Assembly: GCA_030737835.1 (NCBI GenBank)
Contig: CM060857.1
Location: forward strand, 7,935,360 to 7,999,359
DNA: 64,000 bases
Reading direction: 5' to 3'
DNA from: Acorus gramineus
Taxonomy: Eukaryota > Streptophyta > Magnoliopsida > Acorales > Acoraceae
Shown here: positions 1 to 12,287 of the stretch, piece by piece
Position numbering within the stretch: position 1 is the first letter of the stretch
Layout: each line of letters begins with the position of its first letter
Program-made: the position numbers and the translations under genes
Notes under the pieces: model-generated
Told to the model about the DNA's origin: nothing
The model's database searches: none
What the model saw: only the letters and a program-made list of their open reading frames with translations

Positions 1-1464
1 TATATGCATTTAATGTAAGAAAGAATATTATTTTCACGTCTTCAACATTGTTGATATGATTTTTTTTTTTTTTAAAGATTCAATTTTAAGACAAGTAAAA
101 AATATGAAGAAAATGAAATATATAAAATGAATAGATTTATATGGTTGAATAAAAAGACCTTTAAGATCTCTCCTTAAAGCAGTTTCTTTAAAAGAAAAAA
201 TTAATTCTTTAAATCTAAAAAGGATTCAACCAGAGAATTGGGGATTTAGAACAGTCAAACCATCAACATCTCGCATCACAGTTATTAAGAATTGGCATAC
301 CATTGTTAGAATGCAAGACATATGCAGCTAACGCGTTTTCAAATTGAGAAATCCCAGATGAAGTGAAAGACGTCGACATTGTTAGGTATCACATCTTTCA
401 GAGAATGTAAGAAAAGAAGAAAGAGATGACGCTGTGTGAGTGGTCCCAAATACATCTAAAACTCAAATTGTGGGGGCGCTATATATGGACCATACCGAGC
501 CGGCGGTGGTTGACAGAACGTTTTCAACACAACCCATCATCTGACACAAATACACACACATACACAGAGCATGATCTTCTCTTCATCTTATTATTATTAT
601 TATTATTCACAAAGTGTAACTGTGTGAGAGATCCCATTAAAAGCCGATTTGGTGGGGATAAATCCCTCACAAGGACCACAAACAAAGGATGGTCGTTTCA
701 TTATTTTTTTTATTTGTTCATTTTCTTTTAATGTGGACCATGAGAATTATACGTGTTTCATGTAACGATATCACAAATCTCATCTTGTATAGAGAGGAGA
801 AAATAAATAATGATCCTCTGATTGACAATCCCAAAAGCTTATCCCCCTTTAATGGATGTGGGGAACATGCCCTGTTATTTCATGCAGACACTGGATCCGA
901 TTCCCCTATTTGGCTATTTGGATGATAATGATAATCATAGGAGGTCGTGTTTGCATGGAGACTTCTTCTTCTTTTATATATATTCCGTCACAATGTTTTT
1001 TTTTTATAAGAAAAATAAGTCGAATGACTCTACTAAATTAGGAGAGATATATCGTTAAAAATCACATTAACCTACTCTAGTTATCATTGAGAGGTTATCT
1101 AAATTTTCCTCTTAATTATTATTGTGCATATTTTTGAAAAGAAAAATTGATCAAAAAGTAATTTATGTCATGATGCATTCGAGTGGTTGAAAACCATTCA
1201 ACCGTTAAGCATATCGTACGTCCTAACCATTTCTTCACATATTTGAACGTTTATAATGGCTTTATAATGCTTGGTCCATTCGAATTAATGAATGGTACGT
1301 ATGATCGATGTCTGTAGAAAGACCTCAAACAATACATATTTAATTTGTTAAAGATAAAATTAGTCCATATGTCCGTCCATCCCAAGCATTGATTTATTAT
1401 TTATTTATTTATTTATTTTTTAAAGAGCGGTGTTTTCAAAGATTTGATTATTTAACATCTTTCA
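1..1464. other. AT-rich intergenic sequence, no gene seen
   Basis: This stretch holds short homopolymers and AT-rich DNA. The open frames are short and low in complexity, and I recognise no domain in them. It ends at the 8-bp target duplication of the next hAT element. Confidence 0.6.
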
Positions 1465-1618
1465 CATATAGGCAGGGACAGAGCTACAGCTAGGCTTGGC
1501 TAGGCTGTAGCCCCCCCACCCCCCAAATTTTTTTTTTTAAAAAAAACAAACTTAAGTAACGGTTGTGATTATTCCCATCATTATTCATCCATAATTACCC
1601 CTAATTACTACCCCTAAT

Positions 1619-2570
1619 CAATGTTCTGATATGCGGTATGCGGTTTGCGTGCGGTTAAGATACTGCACAGAGTATATGCGATATGCGTGAGTATATGCGG
1701 AGTATATGCGGTTTTATATATTTTTATTAAAATAAAAATATTAAGATTAATGCAATCATATTAAAGTATTAATGATGATAAAAATAAAAGCTAACCATTA
1801 GCTGAATTGCTTTGGTAATGACACGGAGAGAAAAAATTAATGAAAAAGCATGGGCACACTTATGTTTGCAACAAAATGACTTGGTGATGTCATAACCCAC
1901 TGAACCCAATCAACTCATACATATTAAACTAATAATTTTTCATCTATACATTACTTCCAACTCAGCAAAGAGACTTCCAACTCAGCAAAGAGAGACCAGA
2001 TAGGGACAAAAGAGCAATTAAAGAGGGTAGAGAATAGAGAGAAGAAAGAGAGCAGAGAGACATGAAGCAGAATATCTGATGAAGATGAAGTCGTTGAAGA
2101 AAACAAAGAAGACGCATAGGAAGCTGTCGTGAGGGCCGATTGAAACAAAGGAGTCGAAGAAGATGAACCCATTATTAGGGCTGACTAAATGAAACGAAGA
2201 AGAAGATCTGTAGAAGATGAACCCCTTTTTTAGGGCTGACAGGATGAAATGACAAAGATCTAATGAAGATGAACCCTTTATTAGGGCTAAATGAAACAGG
2301 ATCTGATGAAGGGAAGGTGAATCCCTTTTAGGGCTGACTAAATGAAAAGACAAAGATGAAGATGAATCCCTTCTTTCTCCCTTCAATAGTTTTTTTTTTT
2401 TTTTTGTCAATTTTTATGCGCCCGCTTAAGCGGGCGCACAAGCGGGTTCGGGCCGCATATGCGGCCCCAACCCGCATATCACCGCTTTTAGCTCTAGGCG
2501 GTCCGGCTGGGTGACTGAACCGCCCGTGCGGCCGCATATGCGGCCGCACGGAGCGCCTTTCTGAACAGTG
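1619..2570. mobile_element. Nested non-autonomous hAT-like element
   Basis: A 952-bp insertion sits inside the hAT at 1473-3279. Its ends match inverted: CAATGTTCTGA at the left, and CACTGTTCAGA reading inward from the right. It is flanked by near-identical 8-bp repeats, CCCCTAAT (1611-1618) and CTCCTAAT (2571-2578). The subterminal regions are rich in TATGCGG and in palindromic GCGGCCGCATATGCGGCCGC-like blocks. No transposase is visible, so it would depend on enzymes from elsewhere. One mismatch in the duplication leaves some doubt. Confidence 0.68.
2157..2372. repeat. Degenerate ~55-bp tandem repeat inside the nested hAT-like element
   Basis: About four imperfect copies of a unit containing GATGAACCC, a short T-rich spacer and TTAGGGCT, followed by a variable ATGAAA-rich part. 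The reverse-strand open frames here are products of this repeat, not genes. Confidence 0.6.
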
Positions 2571-2929
2571 CTCCTAATCATGACTGATTATCCTCTATCA
2601 CACCAACTTGTGCACTATTACACAGTTAATTATTGCCTTGTATAGGCTAATTAATCCAGCCATTATTTACCGATTACACATAGCCATTATTTACCTTGCA
2701 TTGAAGAGATGTAACTCAATTTTTATTGATCACATGGTGAGATACATGTTTCTTATACAATAATACAATAGATACAAGATGAGAAAGGAATTCTCCCCCA
2801 CTATTAATTTTGTTTTGGTTTTCATATTTCTTGTACAAAAATATGGTTTTATAATTTTCAAATCTTTGTTAAAATGACTCATTCATTGTATCTTTACTGG
2901 CTTAGATATATTGGCATCAATTATATTTT

Positions 2930-3099
2930 TTTCAATTATGAAACTTGTTAAAACAACATTTCATACTAAGATGAAATATGATTTTCTTGTAGATTCTATG
3001 ATTGTTTACATTGAAATTTTTGTTTCTAAAAATACCAACTTAGATTCAATAATAGATGATTTATATTCTCTAAAGGATAGTAAACACAGCTTCAATAAC
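2930..3099 (+). pseudogene. hAT transposase C-terminal (dimerisation) fragment
   Basis: The translation contains MKLVKTTFHTKMKYDFLVDS followed by MIVYIE and a DSIIDDLYSLK-type tail. This resembles the C-terminal dimerisation region of plant hAT transposases, where the equivalent part reads roughly MKxVKTxLRNKM then DSMIVYIE. There is no start codon of its own, no upstream catalytic domain in frame, and low-complexity sequence follows. It lies on the plus strand inside the hAT bounded by CATATAGG, which supports that assignment. Recognition is by eye from motif similarity. Confidence 0.6.
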
Positions 3100-3287
3100 G
3101 TATTTTCTGGAGAAAAAAAAAACTTAATTTTTTGCATATTTTTTTATTTTTGCATATCTATAACAAAATTTACTAGAAATGAATTATAAACTCATTTGGT
3201 TTTTATAAAAATTTAAATTGTTTATTGGATTTCGAGTTCATATCAGCCCCCCTAATATAAAATCCTACTTCTGCCCTTGCATATAGG

Positions 3288-5265
3288 GGAGGTAATTACT
3301 GACTTAACCAAAGCTCGATTCGCTCCCAAGCATTATATTGATATTAAAAGTGAGTAGAGAATTAATCAAACATGTTGGGTTGTATCTTAATTAGGAATAT
3401 CGAAAAACTCCATAAGTATGAAAGATGCATGTATTCATTTCAAAGAATACATCGTTCATTTGTCATTCAACCAAATGACTATTACCTTTCTTTTTCTATA
3501 TTTATTTATATATTATCTATTTGAAATTTTGATTATCCATGAATTCTTATTTTTTTGATAGTTTGTCTTTGATTATCTATAAATTCTTCCGAGGGGGCTC
3601 CTAAAAAAATATGAGGTCTCAGAGAGAATTTTTTTTTCCCCAAGAATTTATTTAATGGAGTCATGGTCTCATGGATAAGGTTGGAGTTGCTCTTCGCATT
3701 GGATCTGTGTGCCCATGACCTTTGAACTGCCTGGTTCCAAATCACGCAAGAACAATAAAAATAAATTTCAATGAGAAAAATTTAACTTACATTAGGTTGT
3801 CAATATATATTTGGGCATGTGAATCCCCATAATGTGAATGAAATTGTATGAATAACCTTAAATTGTATGAATAACCTTAAACCGTCCCAAGCTCGTGATT
3901 CGGATCCACCTCTCATTTGTTTTCATTCATCTTTTTCTCCAATTGACCAGCTGTTTTGATTTGACCATAAACCCATCTTTCCCCACTTCTACAGCAACCA
4001 CTAATGCGAATAATAATAATAAGATAAGACAAGATAAGAAATAAAACGGTTGTTCATGGTCATTATCTACGTTACTAGTTTATTCTAGCACTTGCAAATT
4101 ATTGTGTTTAAAGACTTGAGAGATACCCCATTAGAGGATTCAAGTCGGAGACAATGTCGTCCAAAAGATTAATTTCAAAAATCACGTCCACAAAACTTCT
4201 AAATTAATTTTGTGAGTCCATGACCTACCATTTTTGGGTTGCCTATAGTCCATAATTGTGAGATGGATATTTTAAATTCTCTCATTACTTTTTATAACTA
4301 TATCGTGTTGCCGATATTTATGGTTTAAGGCTGTATTTAGATGTAAGTTTAAAATACTAAATTTCTTAGAATCTTATGTTTTAAACTTAATTTTTAAAAA
4401 ATGTTAGTTTAATATTTTTTTAAACGTGAGATTTATTTGTCTAAAAGGAAATATTGTGGTTTTGAAAAGTTAAACGTTAAAAATATGTTATAATACGAGT
4501 TTAAAAAATTTTAACTTTTCAAACGTAGGATCTAATTAACTTAAAGCTTAAAATGATAATGTCCACATAATAATTATGTTATATAAGATTTCATATGCAC
4601 TAACATTTATAAACGTGGAGGAAAACCACAGTCATACAACATTTTAAGAAAACGATCACAACCGTCCAATGGGAAATTGAAATGGTCTAGTTACATCCTA
4701 CGGTCCACAATTGATGGAAGAAAAACGGCCGTGACACATTTGATTGTTTTCTGAAAGAAGATGTACAAAAGAACACGACATTGAGCCCCAGATAATGATG
4801 ATGACAATAATAATATTAATCTCTTACGACCCACCCCAAATGTCCTAACATCCTTTATTTTTATTTATTATTTTATTTATATGTTAAGAATCCACCATCT
4901 TTTTTGCTCTCCATCCCAGCCTTCCGATAGGGTGGTTAGTTAGATTGTGGTGGACCTTTTTTTTCTCATCTTTTACAGGTTGGGCTTGTCAGTCCTGATG
5001 GGTCCCGATCGCGATAACCGTCCAAGCACAATCGCATGGCCCTGATCAAGACTCCTCACTGACTTTTTTTTTTTTATATAGTAAATTAAATGGAAACACC
5101 ATCACAGCCGTCCGATTGGTGGATTTTATTTTTCGACAGTCAACCCGCGCGAGAAAATGAAATAGAGCCGTTCGTGGGACGGGGTCCTTGACTTTTTTTT
5201 TTTTTTTTTTGGGGTGGGTTTGTTAGGAATAAAGAACGCGGTTTGTGTGTGTGGAGAGGACGAGA
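3288..5265. other. Intergenic and upstream region of the F-box gene
   Basis: About 2 kb of AT-rich sequence with several homopolymer T tracts. An inverted-repeat-like AT-rich stretch at about 4340-4560 may be an old MITE, but I could not find its ends. No coding region is supported. The promoter of the downstream gene should lie in the last part, though no single TATA box stands out. Confidence 0.5.
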
Positions 5266-5287
5266 CGATACGATACGATACGATACG
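5266..5287. repeat. Short GATAC pentanucleotide tandem repeat upstream of the F-box gene
   Basis: About four and a half copies of GATAC lie in the presumed promoter or leader. A GAA tract (about 5549-5572) and a TA tract (about 5585-5601) follow, typical of plant 5' leaders. Confidence 0.8.
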
Positions 5288-5689
5288 TTACCAGAAACGC
5301 TTCGCTGTTTGTGTCGCTTTTTTTTGTTTAATTATTATTATTATTATAGTGAAAAAAGAAAGACGAATAACAAAGTTGAATAAAAAGCGAGATGTGATGA
5401 AAAGCGGAATAAAAAAATGGAATAAATAGAGTGGAGGGGACTGCGGAAGAGAGAGAGAAAAAGCGAATCAGGAGCCCCGGATAGATAGCCCTACCCGAAC
5501 GAGTTGTTCCAGTTTTTTTGTTTTGGGGGAGTCGATTTTGGCAGGGAATCGAAGAAGAAGAAGAAGAAGAAGAGACGAACCATTTATATATATATATATA
5601 TCTATATATTTGTTTATATGTATTTATAGTGTACGATATAACAAAAAGAAAGAGAGGGGAATAAACAGTCAGGAGCCTCAAATCAATCC

Positions 5690-6490
5690 GTAAGTGTTCA
5701 TTTCATTCGTTTTTTTTTTCTTTCAAACATTTTCCGTTTTGACAGTTCTCTCTCTTCGCGCGCGATTTTGCGGGGCAGTCTCACTGGATTGGAATCCTGT
5801 TTTCAGATTTTTGTTGTTGAAGAAGTTGGGGTGTTTTTTTTTTTTTTAATGTATTGTTGGATTTTGTTGTTTTAGGGGGATTGGATCTGATAAAAACATA
5901 CCCACATAAATATTTTCGTTAGTCTCACTGGATTGGAATCCTGTTTTCAGATTTTTGTTGTTGAAGAAGTTGGGTGTTTTTTTTTTAATGTATTGTTGGA
6001 TTTTGTTGTTTAAGGGGGATTGGATCTGATAAAAACATACCCACATAAATATTTTCGTTTTTTGGGGTGAAATTTGCGAGATCTGCTGTTGGTTTTGTTT
6101 TTCTGTTATTGGGTTCATTGTTTTAGATGGGATAATTTATGTTTTGAGGGGTGAATTGGATTGGTTAGATCCCCCTTTCTTTATATTGATTTCTTTTTGT
6201 GCAGACTATTACATTTTTTTTTCCCGAAATACCCACATTTTTTTTGTTGTTGTTCTAACTATTCTTCTCAGTTTTCCTACCTGGGACTTTGATTTCTCTA
6301 CCTGGGTCGATCAAAGCGATGCTTGACTGTTGAAGGCTCTCATCTTTCCGATCTGGGTTGCCTTTGTTTCCCCCAAGTTTTAAGCTTTCACAACCAAGGG
6401 AGGCCAGTTGATCTGGATTTCCATTAGGAGGATTTGAAAAAGAAAGCATCTTTTTTGGGTGGTGGATTGGTGAAAGAGAATCGATTGCAG
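5690..6490 (+). other. Probable 5'UTR intron of the F-box gene
   Basis: A strong donor, GTAAGTG, begins at 5690. T-rich sequence follows with several possible acceptors. The best-placed one, GATTGCAG, ends at 6490, only 29 nt before the start codon at 6520; others are GTTTTAG (about 6125) and TGTGCAG (about 6204). The leader upstream of the donor is GA-rich. A leader intron is common for this gene family, but the exact acceptor needs cDNA evidence. The 144/139-bp tandem duplication lies entirely within it. Confidence 0.5.
5777..6059. repeat. Tandem duplication in the 5'UTR intron (144 + 139 bp)
   Basis: The block 5777-5920 is repeated directly at 5921-6059. Both copies start AGTCTCACTGGATTGGAATC and end ACATAAATATTTTCGTT. 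They differ mainly in the length of an internal T run and one base near GTTGTTT(T/A)AGG, so the duplication looks recent. Confidence 0.93.
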
Positions 6491-6519
6491 TATCCCTTCC
6501 CCCTTTGTATTCGGGTGAC

Positions 6520-7767
6520 ATGTTAGAGGGTCAGTCCTGCGTGGTTTCGAGGGCCTTGCTGAGTTCCTGCGAGCAGGAATCCAATTGGGTCTTCCTCAGT
6601 TATCACCTCCTCGACCCGCCCTGCAAGCGTCCGCTGGACATTGTCAAAGAAGAAGAAGCCATGGCCATCACTCGAAGACCATTGAAGCGCCCGAATTCAC
6701 CTTCAGACTCATCCGACAACCAGGGGTATCAGTCGGACTCCTCCCTCATAAACACGATCGGCCGGGACAACTCGATCAACTGCCTCCTTCGGTGCTCCCG
6801 CTCTGACTATGGCGTACTCGCCTCCCTCAATGGCAGCTTCCGTTCCATCATTCGCTCCGGGTTGCTCTACCGCCTACGTCGCCAGGCAGAGATTGTGGAG
6901 CACTGGGTCTACTTCTCATGCAATGTCCTTGAGTGGGAGGCGTTCGATCCCAACCGCCAGAGATGGATGCACCTCCCCCAGATGCCATCCAACGAATGTT
7001 TCATGTGTTCTGATAAGGAATCACTGGCTGTTGGTACGGAGCTCCTCGTTTTTGGGAAGGAAGTCACCTCCCATGTCATACTCAGATACAGCATCCTGAC
7101 CAATTCTTGGACCCCCGGGGTCAAGATGAACACGCCAAGGTGCCTCTTTGGGTCCGCCAGCCTTGGAGAGCGTGCGATCCTCGCCGGGGGTTGTGATGCG
7201 CGGGGGACCATACTGAGCTCTGCCGAGCTTTACAATTCCGAGACTCGGACTTGGATGACTCTGCCTAGCATGAACAAACCGAGGAAGATGTGTTCTGGTG
7301 TGTTCATGGACGGGAAGTTTTATGTCATAGGGGGAATGTCAAACAATGCGAATCCACTCACTTGCGGGGAGGAGTTCAATTTAGTGACAAAGACGTGGCG
7401 GGTCATTCCGGATATGTTCCCACGTCAGGTCGGGGCGACCGGGGCTCCCCCGTTGGTCGCAGTGGTGAATAACGAGTTGTACTCGGCGGATTATGCGGAG
7501 AAGGTGGTGAGGAAGTATGATAAGAAGAACAACTTGTGGGTCACCTTGGGAAGTTTGCCGGAGCGCCCAGATTCGATGAATGGATGGGGGCTCGCATTTA
7601 GGGCTTGTGGGAACCGCTTGATAGTGATCGGAGGGCCAAGGGTGCTCGGTGGCGGAATTATAGAGCTCAATTCATGGATACCAAAAGATGGCCCACCGCA
7701 GTGGACTACCATAGCCAGCAAGCACTCTGCGAGTTTTGTGTACAACTGCGCCGTCATGGGCTGCTGA
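6520..7767 (+). CDS. F-box/kelch-repeat protein (SKIP11 / At1g74510-like)
   Basis: A 415-residue protein in one uninterrupted exon, the normal size for this plant family. The N-terminus, MLEGQSCVVSRALLSSCEQE, matches the conserved opening of SKIP11-type proteins, so the ATG at 6520 is the start; an in-frame TTG at 6505 is not needed. An F-box-like segment lies at about residues 75-120 (INCLLRCSRSDYGVLASLN). Kelch repeats follow at about 165-375, with GG doublets in ILAGGCDARG, FYVIGGM and LIVIGGP and matching W residues (TRTWMTLP, TKTWRVIP). Family knowledge: such proteins serve as substrate receptors of SCF ubiquitin ligases, the F-box binding SKP1/ASK and the kelch propeller binding the target. 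The substrate is not predictable. Composition is more GC-rich than the flanks, and no break is seen. It is the only convincing host gene in the window. Confidence 0.95.
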   Translation: MLEGQSCVVSRALLSSCEQESNWVFLSYHLLDPPCKRPLDIVKEEEAMAITRRPLKRPNSPSDSSDNQGYQSDSSLINTIGRDNSINCLLRCSRSDYGVLASLNGSFRSIIRSGLLYRLRRQAEIVEHWVYFSCNVLEWEAFDPNRQRWMHLPQMPSNECFMCSDKESLAVGTELLVFGKEVTSHVILRYSILTNSWTPGVKMNTPRCLFGSASLGERAILAGGCDARGTILSSAELYNSETRTWMTLPSMNKPRKMCSGVFMDGKFYVIGGMSNNANPLTCGEEFNLVTKTWRVIPDMFPRQVGATGAPPLVAVVNNELYSADYAEKVVRKYDKKNNLWVTLGSLPERPDSMNGWGLAFRACGNRLIVIGGPRVLGGGIIELNSWIPKDGPPQWTTIASKHSASFVYNCAVMGC

Positions 7768-8187
7768 GGTGGTGTTGGGATTTTTTTTGCGACATAGCGT
7801 GTTCCTGCTTGTATTTTGTGATTGTTTTGTTCAAAGGGCATATGATTCAGGCTAATTGGGTAATCTCTTCGCTTTCCTTCTCCTTTTATTTTCAATTGGT
7901 GGGGAATATTTAGCCTTTGTTACGGGATTCAATAGAATATTCTCTTGTATGAAGATCTTGGGATTTTGTATGTTCTTCTCTATTTTTTTCACCGATCACC
8001 GACTTTGCATCTGCAGACATGAATGTTCTGCTTTCACTTCTCCCTAAAAGTGTTTGTTATCATGAGAGGATGCTATTGTGCAAAGGAAAATAAGTTAATG
8101 ATTTGAAGAAGCTTCTGTGCATTTGTAGTTTGTCCAAAATAGTGTACGTGATTTCTTGACGTTTAATGTTGTATTTATATTGGGAAA

Positions 8188-8193
8188 AATAAA
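8188..8193 (+). promoter_or_regulatory. Candidate polyadenylation signal of the F-box gene
   Basis: AATAAA lies about 420 bp after the stop codon, in T-rich sequence. It is the clearest canonical signal in the 3' region (7768-8200), but plant signals are loose and an earlier site is possible. Confidence 0.4.
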
Positions 8194-8199
8194 ATGAAA

Positions 8200-9743
8200 A
8201 ATACACGGTAGGTTACTTTTCTTTCTTGATAGGTCTCTTTGTCCTTGATGTTGGTCTGTTCCATGAATCAGCACTGAACGTAACTCTTGTGCGTCACAGA
8301 TTCAACCATCTCTCTGATGTTCACTTGTCCATGACAGTTGGCTATGCATTTTGATAATATGTTTGAAATGTCTTCTATAAAATTGTAAATTGTCACAAAA
8401 TGCATCTCTCTCTACCACAGGTTAAAGGCAATCCTTAAATTTGGCTCAAATTTTAGTATAATCTGAATTCAGAATCTTGTATATATTCTTTAAAGTTTTC
8501 TTGAATTTTGATCAAAGTGCTATAATCTAAATTAAGCCCTTCTTTCTCTATAGGTCCATTAGATTATATCTTACTGTGTGCAGCATTTCTTCCATCATCT
8601 GCTTTTACATTGAGTTAATTCTGCCAAAATTATTGGAATGTTTGACTGAATTTAATATCACATATGCGACCAATACCTCTAATGTTAGGCCTTAGAGATC
8701 TTGTTTTTGTTATCCTTCTATCTAGAGTTTCTTGAAGTATTCATATGGTTGTTCACATAGATTATGAAGTAGCAACTTCTTCTTCTTATTCTACCACCCG
8801 AAAGAAAAAGTATCAACTTCCAATTTTCACATTTGCAGCAAGTGTTATGAGGATATGCAAACTTATTTAAAGATCTCTATAGGATATGCCAACTTATATT
8901 AAAGATCTCTATGTGATTCTGCATATTTAATTCTTACTTTTAGTGGGCACTCAATGTTGATTGTTCATTATACTTGTTAAGTTTTTGCTTGGTTGCTGTC
9001 CTCTGAGAAGCCATGGAATTGAATTTATTCATAAGTGATCAGATATTGAAGCATATATTTGGTGCTTTCTTAGTTATTGTGCATGCAGGACATTTCTTAT
9101 TTCATTCTATTACTCTTCTAAATAAGTTTAATGATTGATATGTTTTGAATATGTAGTATCTTAGGTGCATAATACAGATCTTGAAATGCATATCAACACA
9201 TATATTCGGGCATCAGAAGTTCAATATTGCAAGAAATGTTGAACACCCATCCCTCATTGTCAAAAATGTTTGTGAGAAGAAGGTGATTGCTTTTTGGGAT
9301 TTTGTTTTGTGATTCTTTCTCAATTGGCAACTTTCTTTCTAATTTAGGATAAGTTTCAATGTTTGGTGTAAACATGTAAGGCTAGAAAAATAGAAATGAT
9401 AGAGACTGTATATACTAGGTTCAGTGGTGCATCATGGGTCGTCCAAGGGAGTACTTTTGCCCTTATGGCTGATTTTCAACTGTCTCCATCTACCAACACC
9501 CCCTCCCAAGAAAAAAAATGAAAGGCACTTCTAAAATCAACTTTGTCCAGCTCAATAGGGAGTTTAGGATGTCAAAACAGAGAGGAATCTACATATCCTG
9601 CACAAATGAAATATTCATAATGGGTAGACTGCGAAATTGATTTTTGTGAAGGTTAAGTTGATTATATCTGCCTCTTTTGTTGGTGTTTCCAAGCAACAAT
9701 GGGCTGATCATTGGTGTAGGAAGAACCAGCTTACAGCTCTCCG

Positions 9744-9781
<38 letters not shown>

Positions 9782-11874
9782 GCTTGGGGAGAGTGATTGG
9801 AATGATGTGGTCTTGAACAAGAAATTTTAATTTTGTCCAGTACTATTTGCCTTTTGAGTGTGTTTACATGCATGCATATTTTCAATTAAACTGCTTGTAT
9901 TATAATCTTTTCTTATATGGAATCCCTCTCAATGTTGTTGAACTGCAAATTACACTTCCAGCATGCATGTATACTACATATATGTTTGATGTTGCAAGTT
10001 TTTTTTGCAAGTCCACACACCTATTGTTTTATTTTTATTTGAAATATTTACCTGGCTAATGAAGTACATTCTTGGACACTGGAAGGGTGCATAAAGGATT
10101 GAGTATATCAGCTCTCATATGTTTGTTATATCAGCATCACCGTGTCTCTGCAATCACAGACTCACAACCATAATATAAAACTGTATTTTAGTGCATTTCT
10201 GGTCATCATCAGGTAGAGCAAACACCAACATGGACCTGACCTCTCGTGTCACTGAATTTCAAAAACTTCATCGCGTCCAATCTATTATTCATGTTGAGAA
10301 GGTTGGCCTACGCAAATGTTCTTTGTAAGAGGTCATGCAAGCTGATTTGAAGCAGTATATCCAGAGTTGTTTGATTTAGGTACGCAATCTGCACTTCCTT
10401 CAATTCTCCTTGTATGCTTCCATGCATTTCAGCAGGACATACCGGGCAGAGACTCAAACTTACAGGTCCTCCAACGTGTACCCTAGGCTTTGAAGAACAA
10501 ATTTGTGGAGAAGAGAAAAATTGCCTTGCACCTACTCAAAGGTAGTGCTATGGAAACTGAGTTTGGAATTTTGAAAGTAGTTTTTTTTATTACAGCAGTT
10601 TTCAAAAATAGCTATAAGAGTCTATTTGAATCCTCGTTTAAGCCAATTCTGCATTTCAGAATCCCAAACCAGTAAAATGGGGATCCAAACAGAAGTGTCG
10701 TGGTTGATTTTTGGAAAATCAAGTTCAGATTTTTATGTGTAGGAAAAAAAAAAAGATTATGAGAAGCTTTGAAAATTTAGCTTTTCAAAAATAGTTTTTG
10801 ACAAACAACTTTTAATCCTGTTTGGAAACCCATTTGAAAAGTATGATTTTGCGTAAAGTTAACTTAAGAAAATTGATTTCTAGAAATCTCTTTTTTTTTT
10901 CTTTTCTAAAAAACATACTTTTTTATTATTAAAAGCTGAAACAAATTGTTTAATTAAACATTTATTTTGGAACTGTTGGGTAAAATGTTTGGCTTTTTCG
11001 ATTTTTGCAAAAATAAAAGTTGTTCATACAGGTTTTCAACGGCTTTCAAAGTGTATTTTTGCTCTTCAATCCCACGTCCAAACGAATCTTAAACTATTTT
11101 TATAAGTAAAATATATGTTTTTCATTTTCTATTTTTCTTCAAAAGCTCGTAAAAGTTACAACAATGGGGTTTTGAATGAAGTATGATTTATGGGAAATCA
11201 TAATTTCATGCAGCATTACAGTGCCGTGCGGGTTCGTTATTTTCACTTTTGTTCTGCCTTTTTCTTCTGCTTCGGGTGCCAGTTATCTTTTTATCCGTTT
11301 ATGATTCACGTGCGCGCCTGTTCGTGCATGTCAGTAGTGATGGTGTTAGGAGAGTGATCATTCATTCATTCAAAACTGCCACACAAAAAACACACTGCGA
11401 AAAGTGGATCTTCTCTTGCTTCTTCTTCTTCTTCTTCTTCTTCTTCTTCTTCTTCTCACGGTGTACTTTGGTGGTGTAAATCTGGAGTTTGTTTTCCAAC
11501 ATCCGATAAAATATGGAGTATGTATTTAGTCAAAAAAAATAAATAAAAAAAATTGGAGTTTGTATTTTTTGTAGAATAATATTAGTAACAGTTTCGCGGC
11601 CAGTCACTTGTTTTGTAAAAGAAACACATAAAAAAGTGAGTGAACTTGCCATGGTAAAAAAAGACATCTAACCGTCCAAGCGAGACACGTCCATCCTATC
11701 ACCTTGTGATAAGCATGATCCCTTTTCAAAATTGGATGCTCCCACCCTCGCAATTTGGAGACTGTAATCAGACATGCACTCATAAAACATGTCTTACTTA
11801 ACAAATTGAATGAGATAATATGCCCCCCCCCCCTCCTTCGCCGGCGTTGCTTTTGATGTGGTTAAACTAATATG
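8200..11874. other. Intergenic region with microsatellites, no gene seen
   Basis: About 3.7 kb without a recognisable coding region. It contains a 31/32-bp tandem duplication at 8850-8912, an AT dinucleotide run at about 9745-9778, and a CTT run at about 11417-11456. The part at about 10540-11110 looks like an old non-autonomous element, with repeated phrases around TTTGGAAACC and TCCAAACGAA, but I could not define its ends. Confidence 0.5.
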
Positions 11875-11882
11875 GAGAAAAC

Positions 11883-12287
11883 TAGGGGTGCCAAAAGAGT
11901 CGAGCTTGATGTTCAAGCTCGGCTCGTTTAAAAATGAGCCAAACCGAGTTGAGCTGAGCGAACGAGCCTAGTATTCTATTTCATTTTAGGGTTTTTAGAG
12001 GTTTAAAACAAAATTTTAGCATAAACGAACCATGTTCATGAGCCTAAACGAACATAACTTTGTATTGATTTAATGTTCTGATTTTACAAAGGAGTTGAAT
12101 CAAAACTTCTACTAAATTTTTATGACACAAACGAGTCAAATTTTAATAAAAAATGAAGCTCGATACAAGTCCCGAGCCTAAACAAGCTTTAAAAATTGTT
12201 CAAATTTACTCGTTTATCTAATTGAACAAGTTCAAACAAGCTCATACCGAGTCAAGTCTGTGCCGCTTGATTCATTTACTAGCCCTA
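11883..12287. mobile_element. hAT-type MITE (405 bp)
   Basis: A perfect 8-bp duplication, GAGAAAAC, flanks it at 11875-11882 and 12288-12295. The ends are inverted: TAGGGGTGCC at the left, and TAGGGCTAGT reading inward from the right. The interior is rich in AGCTCG, TCGAGC and GAGCC words and has no transposase. The duplication length points to hAT. Confidence 0.88.

Larger units (their letters stand above)
1473..3279. mobile_element. Decayed hAT DNA transposon with 8-bp target duplication
   Basis: The element is bounded by a perfect 8-bp duplication, CATATAGG, at 1465-1472 and 3280-3287, the size typical of hAT elements. Its ends form imperfect terminal inverted repeats: CAGGGACAGAGCTA at the left, and CAAGGGCAGAAGTA when the right end is read on the minus strand. 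A fragment of hAT transposase C-terminus survives at about 2930-3099. Most of the middle is a second, nested element (1619-2570). The transposase is otherwise unrecognisable, so the copy is dead. Basis: ends and duplication seen in sequence; superfamily assigned from duplication length and the coding fragment. Confidence 0.82.

Noticed and set aside
2018-2410. 130-codon Ser/Phe-rich frame on the minus strand
   Set aside because: It is the translation of the degenerate ~55-bp repeat in the nested hAT-like element.
6505-6519. Upstream in-frame TTG as start of the F-box protein
   Set aside because: The conserved family N-terminus begins at the ATG at 6520, and plant genes rarely start at TTG.
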